Of a DNA stretch of 64,000 nt, positions 9,906-18,507 are shown one piece after another (the stretch's first letter is position 1; every line of letters begins with the position of its first letter). A model generated the notes under the pieces. The model ran no database searches. It saw nothing but the letters and a program-made list of their open reading frames with translations, and was not told where the DNA came from. The translations under genes and the position numbers were made by a program. Source of the DNA: Aradus depressus (Eukaryota > Arthropoda > Insecta > Hemiptera > Aradidae); NCBI GenBank assembly GCA_963662175.1, contig OY759216.1, positions 50,609,087-50,673,086 on the forward strand. The letters run 5' to 3'.

Positions 9906-10910
9906 CTCCATCCTTCTTCCTGGCCACCTCCTTTATCTCTATTTGTCTCTAACTGTTCTTTTAGCAGATCCCCTTTTATCCAAACCTTTTCAGGCCGTAC
10001 AAAGTGATTGGTTACTCCTAATGGCCGCTGGCAGGCGCGCAGCCAAAAGGGGTGTTTCTTGTATGAGGCCTATTTCCCGCGTCTTGAGTCGGTAAGTTAC
10101 ACTTGATACCATCAATTTCTCGTTAGACATCCTAAGGCTTTTAATAAATAGAATTGTATTAACGTTCGAGTGATCATGTACAGTTAAACCATACTCAAAA
10201 AAAAAAAAAATGTGGAAATTAAGTAAAGACTAAATGGATGTCCTGCTGAAAGGAATTTTCTGCTGTGCATGATAGGGACATAATGTAGAAAGGGGGATAA
10301 AACCTGATATAGGGAATATTTTTAAATTATTTTTTCTTTAACTTCTAAAAAAATGCTATATATCACTCGATGAAACAAACAACTGAAATCAAGAAGCAAG
10401 AATGTAGCTTGTCAAGTTTCGGCTCGCTTTACACGCCAGCCGCCCTACAGACAGTAGTGACAAGAGATGTTACCAAGTCAACTCACCCATATTCAGTATT
10501 TTCAGTGTTTTCACTTTACTACTTTCACGTTCTCCAGTAAGAAGATGGACCAGACTGGTGATGTCTGTCTATCGAATTTCTTTCAATTTACGATAACTTT
10601 TGTAAAAATGTACAAATTTTAATATTTATTTTGTAAAATCACTGTCACGTTGAGGACACAAGGCCTATTGATTGTGGTGCCAATCGGATTAGCTCTTTTT
10701 CAGATATGTGCATAAGTTTAACACATAAAAAATATGTAAATATCATATAGAACTTTCTGGGGAAATTGAGAGGAGAATTCCACTAAAATAGCTGAACAAT
10801 AACGTATAACGTAAGTTCCAAAAGAAATATCTCACATTCAGTAAGAAAAATTATATTGAAAAATTGAAATTGAATTGGACCAAAAATGAAAAAAAAAAAA
10901 AATTCACTGT
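9906..10910. other. No gene recognised
   Basis: Contains a homopolymer A run at about 10198-10210 and otherwise unremarkable DNA. An ATG in a fair context at 10544 opens only a short frame. Confidence 0.4.
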
Positions 10911-11246
10911 AGGTTAGGTTAGGTTTTATGACTCATGCCCGGGCTTTAACTACGAGGTCATATCGCCTACTACTAGAGCGCTCTATCGTCACTCTGGTGG
11001 ACATGAGCCCGACTCTACTGTGGGAGTCCTAAATTTTGCCTACCCTAAATTTTTATTCATTTAGGGCAGGGATACCTAACATCGTACAGACTCGGGACCA
11101 TCGCTTAACGTCCCATCCGAAGGACGGCGTGCTCAAGTTTATTTTACCTCCCAGATAAAATAAACTAAGGGCCTCGGCAGGGTTTCGAACCCACGATCTT
11201 GAGCTCAGAAGGCAAGCACGCATACCACTGAGCTACCGGCGCCCTC
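10911..11246 (-). mobile_element. Family A SINE, complete copy
   Basis: The minus-strand order is GGCGCCGGTAGCTCAGTGG (A box), GGGTTCGAAACCC (B box; its complement lies at about 11189-11201), an AT-rich hairpin TTTATTTTATCTGGGAGG..., the body (ACTCCCACAGTAGAG, GGACATGAGCC in complement), GCCCGGGCATGAGTCA, then a tail read on the plus strand as AGGTTAGGTTAGGTTTT. It is about 335 bp. A target duplication was not evident. Confidence 0.85.
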
Positions 11247-11261
11247 TTTACATATTTTATA

Positions 11262-11560
11262 TGAAGTAAGATTTTTGCAGGTGGTTTAGTTTTTTGAGAT
11301 ATGTGCCGAAAACCGTCTGTTTTAAAACACATATTTTTAGACGTTTCCTTGATTTGTCATATCAAAATATTGGTTCTCACCAAAAATGTTAATCGCTAAT
11401 ATGTCCTCAGATTCGAGATAGGATTGTTGTGACAAAAGTTACAGCGCCTCAACCAATGAAAAATAAATTTCCGTATATAATATTTCAATATAATGTTTAA
11501 ATTGTTTCTCGTAGCATTACAACGCCAACTCATTACTTTCAAATACCCAGTAATGCTAGT
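11262..11560. repeat. Dispersed repeat C
   Basis: Shares TATGTGCCGAAAACCGTC, AGACGTTTCCTTGATTT, ACCAAAAATGTTAATCGC and AATGTTTAAATTG with copies near 30830-31000 and 54790-55340. Non-coding. Confidence 0.5.
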
Positions 11561-11966
11561 ATTAACTGATTGCGTGATTCATATAAAAAAGTCGTGAAAT
11601 GGTAGCATCAAATTTTTGTTCTTTTGTGACATTTGATTTCATGTGGAAATTGTTCAAGATAATATCAATGGAATGTTTTACGTAGGAGTACCATAATTTG
11701 CAGAGTAACATGCCAGATATTATGTATACAGTTATAAATACCTGGATACCATTTCTGAAAGTTATAGTGCTCCTACGCCACCGCTAAAACATTCTATTTA
11801 TACTAACTTGGACGATTTCCACTTGAAATGTAATTTTTTTCACAAATAAAAAATCACATTAGAAATAAAAGACGTTGTCTCCCTATTGTTTTATTTTTGA
11901 CCAGGACCGGTTTTCAACGCAGTGGCACACCTATACATATAAATATAATATATAAATAATGGAAAG

Positions 11967-12123
11967 TGTTGGGATTGAACATATGGTTCTTTTCTCAGCT
12001 GAGATACTTTGATGTATGATTGACTGTGTGTCTAGATGTTTTTCGTGAGTTGTTACAAGGTTATACCAAAATACACAATGTTAAAGTTATTCACTATTTC
12101 CTTTACATATTAGATAGAAAACA
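11967..12123 (+). repeat. 5' LTR of Gypsy element
   Basis: 157 bp, beginning TGTTGGGATTGAAC and ending TAGATAGAAAACA, with TG...CA ends. It carries the U3-R-U5 functions, but no strong TATA box or polyadenylation signal stands out. Very short for an LTR. Confidence 0.95.
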
Positions 12124-12141
12124 TTGGCGACGAGGATGGGA
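12124..12141 (+). promoter_or_regulatory. Primer-binding site
   Basis: TTGGCGACGAGGATGGGA directly follows the LTR. The TGG start fits pairing with the CCA end of a host tRNA that primes minus-strand DNA synthesis. The exact tRNA cannot be fixed here. The Gag start codon (12136) lies inside it. Confidence 0.75.
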
Positions 12142-15100
12142 TTGGATTGGAAGGATTTGCCTAGGTATGGTAGCAAGGAAGAGAATGTGGAGGAATTTCT
12201 GGAAAGGTTGGGAATTTTTTTTGACATCGCTAAGATTGAGGAGCGTCTGAAAGGTAAATATTTGTTAAGCTCATTAGACAGTAAGATCTATTCTGTCATA
12301 AAGCATTTATCAGCCCCTGAGGAGCCAAAAAATAAATCATATGAGGAACTTACGGTGATTTTGAAGAAGCAGTTTAAGAAGCGGGATCTAGCAATAGTTA
12401 ATAGATTCAAATTAAGGAAATACAGACAATCCGAAGGATCGAGTATTTCTGAATATCTAGTCAGTTTGAAACAATTAGCGCAGGATTGTGATTTTGCACC
12501 TTGTTGTAACGATGAGCAGGTTAGAGATGCTTTTATTTTTGGGTTGAGGAACGAAGCAATTTTAAGAAGGCTGTTGACGGAAGAGAACCCCTCTCTAGGT
12601 AGGTCCGAGGAGGTGGCACTGGCACTGGAGGCAATGGAGGAAGGTCTGTCGGAGCTGAAGGGAGTTTCCGGGGCCCTGGAGGTGGACAAGGTGAGTCCAG
12701 CGGGGCAGCGAGCCAGAGGGACCAGGGCTCGGGGCTGCATCTGCTGTGGGTCTGAGGACCATCGGAAGGAGTCTTGCCGCTTCCGACAGTACAAGTGCCG
12801 GAGGTGCGGCCGGGTGGGACACTTAGCCCGGGTGTGCTGGAAAGACCCGCGGAGCTCCCAGCGGGTGGCGGCTCTGGAGGAGGTTCCGGAGGATGGCCAG
12901 CCAGAGGAGCAGGTGTCCGAGGTGAAGTTGTACAACCTCAAGACGATGGCAGGGGCTCCGGCCCCTTACATGATCAGTCTGAAAGTGAACGGACATCCCG
13001 TGGAGATGACGGTGGACACTGGGGCTGTCGTCACTTTGTTTTCGGAGCGCTTTTACCGGACACGATTGGCGGGGCTTAAGCTCAAAAGGGACGGAAATAT
13101 TCAGCTGAAGGCTTTCTGGTTCCAGCAGTCGTTACCATTATTAGGAATGGTGGATATTCCCGTGGAATATAGAGGGGTCAAGGTGATTCTACCTGGTATT
13201 ATCATGCGTAGTGGTGAGCGCTCATTGCCGTTATTGTTGGGCCGTAACTGGTTGCCGAAGCTCAATGTGCGAGGTGAAGATTTGATTGTGGGGGAAGTGT
13301 CCGTGGGTCCCGACCTCACTAATCGTATAAAAGGATTGATGAGTAAGTATCCAGAGGTCTTTAGCGCTACCCTTGGAGAAATCAGGGGCTTTAAGGCTGA
13401 GATTGTTTTGGAAGATAAAGCAACTCCCGTGTTTTGTAAGGCTAGGCCTGTTCCGTATGCTTTGAAGGGCTTGGTGGAGGAAGAGCTCCTATCCTTGGAA
13501 CAGCGGGGTGTCATCAAGAGAGTCAGGCGGAGTTCCTGGGCTACCCCTCTGGTCGTAATTCCGAAGGCCCAAGGTAAGCAAGTTCGGCTATGCGCAGACT
13601 TCAAAGTTACTTTGAACCGGGTTTTGACCCTAGAGCATTATCCTCTACCGAATCCGATGGATATAATAGTGGCCCTAGGGAGAGCCTCGTGGTTTACCAA
13701 ACTGGATTTGTCAAATGCCTATTTGCAATTACCCTTGACAGAAAATGCGAGGTCATTGGTTACTGTGAATACTAGCCTGGGCTTATTCCAGTACCAACGA
13801 TTACCATTCGGACTTACTACAGCGCCGGCAATTTTTCAATCAGTTATGGATCAAGTCCTGCTGGGGATAAAAAAGGTGGGCTGCTATTTAGATGACATCA
13901 TTATAGCAGGAGACACGGTGGAGGAATGCGCAAGGCGGACGGAAGAAGTTTTATCTAAGTTGAATAGCCACAATATTAGGATCAACAAAGAGAAATGTAA
14001 GTTCTTCGTAAAAACCTTAGCATATCTCGGCTATCAATTGAGTTCGCAAGGATTGCGTCCCACGGGGGAGCTCCTGAAGGCGATACAACAGGCTCCCGAG
14101 CCTCGGAACAAGGATGAGTTGAGGTCATATATTGGATTAGTGAACTTCTACCACGATTTCATTCCAATGTTATCATCCAAATTTGAGCCTTTTTTTACGT
14201 TATTACAAAAGGGGGTATCATGGACTTGGTCCCAGGACCATAGAGAATTGTTTGAGGATTCAAAGGAATGGCTGTGTTCAAATTCGATTCTAGTTGTCTA
14301 TGACCCTAAGTTACCGCTGAGGTTAATATGCGATGCATCGCAGCACGGTGTTGGGGCCGTGTTGTCCCACACGATAGGAGGGGTGGATCGGCCGATTGCA
14401 TTTGGCAGTAGTACCCTGTCGCCGAGTGAGAAAAAGTTTTCTCAGATCGAAAGGGAGGGATTAGCAATTATCTTTGGTGTGAAGAAATTCCATAAATTTT
14501 TGTATGGGCGACCGTTTGAGTTGCAAACGGATCACGCACCCCTTACCTTTATTTTTGGAGATAAAAGGGGAATCCCGGCTATGTCGGCAGCGCGCCTGCA
14601 GCGGTGGGCCCTAACGTTGGCTGCTTATAACTACTCCATCAAGTACGTCAAGGGAAGCTGTAACCAGGCCGACTTGTTCTCTCGGTTACCGCTCACTGAT
14701 GATGCCGGAGTAGAATGGATTGAAGACGACGGGTTTTCTGCGGTAGAATATGTGAATAGAGTTCTACTGCTGGAGGGAAACAATGTGGAACGGTTGACGT
14801 TCGAAGATGTAGCGGCAGACACAAAAAGAGACCCCCTGTTGTCCAAAATTATGGGTTTCGTTAGATATGGATGGCCGAGACAAAATACATTGGAACCTAC
14901 CATGGCGGGTTATCATAGAGTACGTAATGAGCTGACGTGTGACGGGGACTGTATTCTGTATGGGAACAGAGTGGTAATACCAGGTGACCTGGTGAACCCA
15001 GTTAAAGATTTGTTGCATAAGGAGCACCCGGGGGTCAACAAAATGAAGATGTTGGCACGATCTTTGGTCTGGTGGCCGAACATCGACAGAGACTTGGAGG

Positions 15101-16134
15101 AGTTTGCCCGACACTGTGGGGTTTGTCAGCGGATGAATGTCCACGCCCCAACCTACCATACACAGTCTTGGCCAGTGGCTTCCAGGGTATGGCAGCGCAT
15201 CCATGTGGACTTGGCAACGGATGAGGTCATGTCTGGGAAATCTTTTATGCTACTACAGGATGCGTATTCGAAGTGGATCGAAGTATGTGTTCTGTCTAGC
15301 ATAAGTACCGATTCCGTTATGAAAGAATTGCGAACCATTTTTGCGCGATACGGTCTACCTGAGGAACTGGTAACGGACAATGGAAGACAATTTACCTCAG
15401 GAGACTTTGATATGTTTTTGAAAAGAAACCTGGTAAAACATACGCTGTCACCTCCCTACCATCCTGAATCAAATGGTGCAGCAGAAGTATGCATCAAGAG
15501 TGTGAAACTGGCCTTAAAGAAAAAGATGATAGAGGAAGGGGAAGGAGTTCGGCCGAAAACAGATTTGCAGCAGAAGTTGGATGAATTTCTGTTGGGCTAT
15601 CGGTCAACTCCACATACGGTAACCAATCGGGCTCCATGCGAGCTCTTCCTTAAAAGGAGTCTCAGGACATCCCTTACCGTCCTGAAGCCGAACTTAGCCG
15701 AAGCGATGGAAAAGAAGAGAGTTCGTCAAGAGGAAACCCGGAGAAGAGACGAGCTCCGACCCCATTTTACTGGTGGCGATCTGGTGTGGGTGAAATGCAA
15801 GCGAGGTGAACGAGAGAGATGGGAGGAAGGGACGGTTGTACGGCAGAATAGCACAATGACCTTCGTAGTGCAGGCCGGTGACCGATGCAGCGTAGTGCAT
15901 GCGGAGGACCTACGGAGGAGGCAGAATGACTGGGGAACAGTGAGGGTGCCCACCACGACCGGAGTTGAGCATGGAGGGTCCCAAGGGCAGTCAGCGGGCA
16001 CAGAAGTGGATCAAGGACCTGGAGGAACAGAGGACTCAGGGCCTGGAGCAGCTGTGGACCAGAGGTGTGACGAGCAGCGGCCCAGACGCTACCCAGACCG
16101 GGATCGGCGGCCACCCCAGAGGCTGTACCTGTAG
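12136..16134 (+). CDS. gag-pol: Gag-Pol polyprotein of Ty3/Gypsy element
   Basis: One open frame of 1332 codons; I place the start at ATG 12136, the first in frame after the LTR. Domains in order: Gag (about 1-190); two CCHC zinc knuckles at C201-C214 and C221-C234; aspartic protease with DTG at 294-296; reverse transcriptase with YLDD at 584-587; RNase H with catalytic D733 in CDAS; integrase with an HHCC region from about 961, then D1025, D1081 and E1117, which gives the D,D(35)E spacing. All catalytic residues I looked for are present and there is no stop or frameshift, so the protein is probably functional. Gag and Pol share a frame, so Gag excess would need proteolysis or another mechanism. 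The C-terminal ~60 residues are low-complexity and charged. Confidence 0.95.
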   Translation: MGLDWKDLPRYGSKEENVEEFLERLGIFFDIAKIEERLKGKYLLSSLDSKIYSVIKHLSAPEEPKNKSYEELTVILKKQFKKRDLAIVNRFKLRKYRQSEGSSISEYLVSLKQLAQDCDFAPCCNDEQVRDAFIFGLRNEAILRRLLTEENPSLGRSEEVALALEAMEEGLSELKGVSGALEVDKVSPAGQRARGTRARGCICCGSEDHRKESCRFRQYKCRRCGRVGHLARVCWKDPRSSQRVAALEEVPEDGQPEEQVSEVKLYNLKTMAGAPAPYMISLKVNGHPVEMTVDTGAVVTLFSERFYRTRLAGLKLKRDGNIQLKAFWFQQSLPLLGMVDIPVEYRGVKVILPGIIMRSGERSLPLLLGRNWLPKLNVRGEDLIVGEVSVGPDLTNRIKGLMSKYPEVFSATLGEIRGFKAEIVLEDKATPVFCKARPVPYALKGLVEEELLSLEQRGVIKRVRRSSWATPLVVIPKAQGKQVRLCADFKVTLNRVLTLEHYPLPNPMDIIVALGRASWFTKLDLSNAYLQLPLTENARSLVTVNTSLGLFQYQRLPFGLTTAPAIFQSVMDQVLLGIKKVGCYLDDIIIAGDTVEECARRTEEVLSKLNSHNIRINKEKCKFFVKTLAYLGYQLSSQGLRPTGELLKAIQQAPEPRNKDELRSYIGLVNFYHDFIPMLSSKFEPFFTLLQKGVSWTWSQDHRELFEDSKEWLCSNSILVVYDPKLPLRLICDASQHGVGAVLSHTIGGVDRPIAFGSSTLSPSEKKFSQIEREGLAIIFGVKKFHKFLYGRPFELQTDHAPLTFIFGDKRGIPAMSAARLQRWALTLAAYNYSIKYVKGSCNQADLFSRLPLTDDAGVEWIEDDGFSAVEYVNRVLLLEGNNVERLTFEDVAADTKRDPLLSKIMGFVRYGWPRQNTLEPTMAGYHRVRNELTCDGDCILYGNRVVIPGDLVNPVKDLLHKEHPGVNKMKMLARSLVWWPNIDRDLEEFARHCGVCQRMNVHAPTYHTQSWPVASRVWQRIHVDLATDEVMSGKSFMLLQDAYSKWIEVCVLSSISTDSVMKELRTIFARYGLPEELVTDNGRQFTSGDFDMFLKRNLVKHTLSPPYHPESNGAAEVCIKSVKLALKKKMIEEGEGVRPKTDLQQKLDEFLLGYRSTPHTVTNRAPCELFLKRSLRTSLTVLKPNLAEAMEKKRVRQEETRRRDELRPHFTGGDLVWVKCKRGERERWEEGTVVRQNSTMTFVVQAGDRCSVVHAEDLRRRQNDWGTVRVPTTTGVEHGGSQGQSAGTEVDQGPGGTEDSGPGAAVDQRCDEQRPRRYPDRDRRPPQRLYL

Positions 16135-16156
16135 TCCAGGGACTGCGTTAAGTGAT

Positions 16157-16170
16157 TAAGAGGGAAGGAG
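16157..16170 (+). promoter_or_regulatory. Polypurine tract
   Basis: TAAGAGGGAAGGAG lies immediately upstream of the 3' LTR, the usual place for the plus-strand DNA primer. Confidence 0.85.
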
Positions 16171-16327
16171 TGTTGGGATTGAACATATGGTTCTTTTCTC
16201 AGCTGAGATACTTTGATGTATGATTGACTGTGTGTCTAGATGTTTTTCGTGAGTTGTTACAAGGTTATACCAAAATACACAATGTTAAAGTTATTCACTA
16301 TTTCCTTTACATATTAGATAGAAAACA
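16171..16327 (+). repeat. 3' LTR of Gypsy element
   Basis: 157 bp, the same by reading as the 5' LTR, and followed by the GAAAG duplication. Confidence 0.95.
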
Positions 16328-16702
16328 GAAAGTATAAAATCTTAAAGCATCAAGGTACAGAGTATTAAAATATAAACATAAAGTACCTTTAACCTCTACG
16401 CTGTGTGGGTGGGGTAAGTAGGTAAGTTTTTATTTTGTTATTCTACCCTGATGCTTTAAGTTTTTATTCTTTTCATTATTTATATATTACACTTATTCAG
16501 TCATAGATGTGCCACTGATGATGATTGTGTTGCGTTGAAAACCGGTTCTGGTCAAAAATAAAAATAAAACAGTGGGAAGACAACTTTTTTTTATTTCTAT
16601 GAGAAATCTTGTCCCACAATACCTTACTGTCACCAGTTAATTACATATTACGCAACTGTAAGTTATTGATTTAACAATTCTTATTATTTTTTTTCAGTTA
16701 GT

Positions 16703-16744
16703 TATTGTTATTCATGCCCGGACTTTAACTAAGAGGACATATCG
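16703..16744 (-). mobile_element. Family A SINE, 3' tip
   Basis: ATTCATGCCCGGACTTTAAC and GGACATATCG match the SINE 3' end in reverse. It is cut short next to the LINE insertion that follows. Confidence 0.55.
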
Positions 16745-17770
16745 TAGAGCAAAATTTTTTTTTTTTTTTTTTGTCTTTTATTTATAAAGGTGCAACTGTT
16801 GCTAGGGTGCAACAACCAGCATCTATGTTGGTAGGTATGGATATGTTGGCGTGAATGGCATGTGAGAGGAAGGCCACCCAGTGGTAGGTCCTCGGGACGA
16901 AAATTTATATTAATTATTAGGACAAGGGAAAAAAAAAAAATAAATAATAAATAAATAAAAAAAAAAATAAAAAAAAAGGAATTGGAAGACAATTTTGATG
17001 GAATGGGTAAGAGAGATGATAAAAGTGAAGGAAAATAATGTAAAAAATAAAAAAAAAATATTAAGAACGAATAGAAATTAAGGTGGCAGTAAGTCGCGGT
17101 TCCACCTCCTCTTCAACCTTCGTGGGGGGTTTTGTGGTAAGTGTTGTGAAGATTAAGTACGTATTTCTGGATTTTTATGTGTGTAAAGTTTTCTAAAGAA
17201 ACGTATGTAGGTAGTTTGTATTGTGTCGGGTACTGTGTGTATCATAAGATCGTTATGAAGTGTTCTGTTGTTTATGTATGGGGGGCATTGTGTTATCAGT
17301 CTGAGGGTTTTTGACTGAAATGCCTGAATTCGTTTGATGTTGGATGTTTTTGCTGAACCGTATATCTGTGATCCGTATGTCCATAATGGTCTAAGTAAGT
17401 AAGTATAACAGTTCCGTTTTTGTGTCATGTCTAATTTTGATCGTCTATTTAGAAGTCCGTAGAGTATTTTGAGTCGACGGTTCAGCGTGTTTCGTGTGAG
17501 ACGTGTGTGAGGGTTCCATGTCAGTCTTCGGTACAATGTCAGTCCTAGGTATCGTACAGTATTAGTTTGAGGGAGGGGCTTGTTGTAGATGAAAACGGGG
17601 GGGCATGTTTTTCGTCGAAGTGTAAATGTGATATGCTGTGATTTTTCTGTAATAAGTTTTATTTTCCATGTGTTGCACCAGTTTTCAATTTGTGTGAGAT
17701 AGTGTTGTAGTGTAAATGAGGCGTGTATGTGAAGGTCAGCAGCAGCTAAGATGGCGGTGTAGAGCAAAAT
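16744..17770 (-). mobile_element. 5'-truncated Jockey-like LINE with target duplication
   Basis: Flanked by GTAGAGCAAAAT at 16744-16755 and 17759-17770, a 12-bp target duplication. The 3' end is a poly(A) tail (poly-T on the plus strand from 16755) preceded by a roughly 330-bp 3' UTR with A-rich stretches. The coding part (17090-17758) is the C-terminal third of ORF2 after the reverse transcriptase catalytic motif, including motifs VRYLGLTLYRRLTWN and LRPLWTYGSQIYG. The frame is open, so the copy is fairly young. Truncation is right after the codons for the LAAADLH block. Confidence 0.85.
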
Positions 17771-18263
17771 GACGAATATTTTTAATTCGCCCCCATTTCC
17801 CCCCCTCTCGGGTGTCCAAATTTTTCTGGTTAACAAATTAGATCTTTCTTTTTATAAAAACGAGTCTCGTGCTAAGTTTGAAAAAAAAATCCTAGGGACT
17901 AAAATTAATAAAATTTCTATTTAAATAACAGCTTAGTTCTCAACTCATTGAAAGAAGAATATAAAGGTTCATTTTGAATATAATTCAATTTAATAAATCT
18001 ACAGTGAACAAAAAAGATTTTCCTCTTCATTTTTTTTTCTTACTTTAATTTTCCTAATGGCCATGGTTTGGATGCTTTCATAGAAGGTTTTCACCAAGTA
18101 ATAATAATTCAAACTCTAAAATATAGATTCCACTCAACTAAATTAGAATTTATTCATATTTAATTCTGAAATTCTAACTCAATTTGTCTTTTATGCTCTA
18201 ATTTTTGTCATTATGCCCATAATTTCTTAGTATAATCTGAGCTATACATTACATTGTTTCCCA
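17771..18263. other. AT-rich spacer
   Basis: No reading frame or repeat recognised between the two LINE insertions. Confidence 0.5.
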
Positions 18264-18467
18264 TTTCAGTTGTTTTTTTTTTTTTTTTTTTTTTTAAATT
18301 ATTGTAAACTTTATTATTCTATACATGAATATTATAGTTGGGCTGTCTATAACAATAATACCTAGGCCAATGGCCTAATTAACATGAGATATGAACTCAG
18401 GTACAATTCAATAATTGCCCTAAACAAGTAACTTTAAACTAGATAAAATGAACATAATATAGGAAAG

Positions 18468-18499
<32 letters not shown>

Positions 18500-18507
18500 T
18501 CTCTTGA

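Larger units (their letters stand above)
11962..16332 (+). mobile_element. Intact Ty3/Gypsy LTR retrotransposon
   Basis: A complete element of 4361 bp (11967-16327) flanked by a 5-bp target duplication, GAAAG, at 11962-11966 and 16328-16332. It has 157-bp terminal repeats starting TGTTGGG and ending AAAACA, a primer-binding site, one uninterrupted Gag-Pol frame and a polypurine tract. Reading both LTRs side by side I see no difference, which implies a very recent insertion. The order PR-RT-RNaseH-integrase is diagnostic of Ty3/Gypsy; two zinc knuckles and a single frame recall the Mag-like lineages (inference). There is no env-like frame. Confidence 0.95.
11855..16610. mobile_element. Palindromic element split by the Gypsy insertion
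   Basis: Sequence left of the Gypsy element (about 11855-11966) plus that right of it (16333-16610) forms an inverted repeat. Shared motifs: GTTTTATTTTTGACCAG, ACCGGTTTTCAACGC, AGTGGCACA, AATATATAAATAATG and CTTAAAGCATCA. Without the 4.4-kb insertion the element is about 390 bp with a short unpaired centre. The right arm keeps CTGATGATG...GTTGAAAACCGG, a hammerhead-like core; the left arm has lost CTGATGA. It resembles the palindromic insertion at 56288-56551 in layout. No clear target duplication. Confidence 0.6.

Noticed and set aside
10535..10620. Possible host exon starting at ATG 10544 after TCAGT-like motifs
   Set aside because: The frame is short, has no signal peptide or known motif, and donor and acceptor sites are weak.
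12288..12941. A 217-codon minus-strand frame inside the Gypsy element
   Set aside because: Antisense shadow of the Gag-Pol frame; no independent motif.
16729..16992. An 87-codon minus-strand frame rich in Phe and Ile
   Set aside because: It is a translation of the poly-A tail and A-rich 3' UTR of the truncated LINE.
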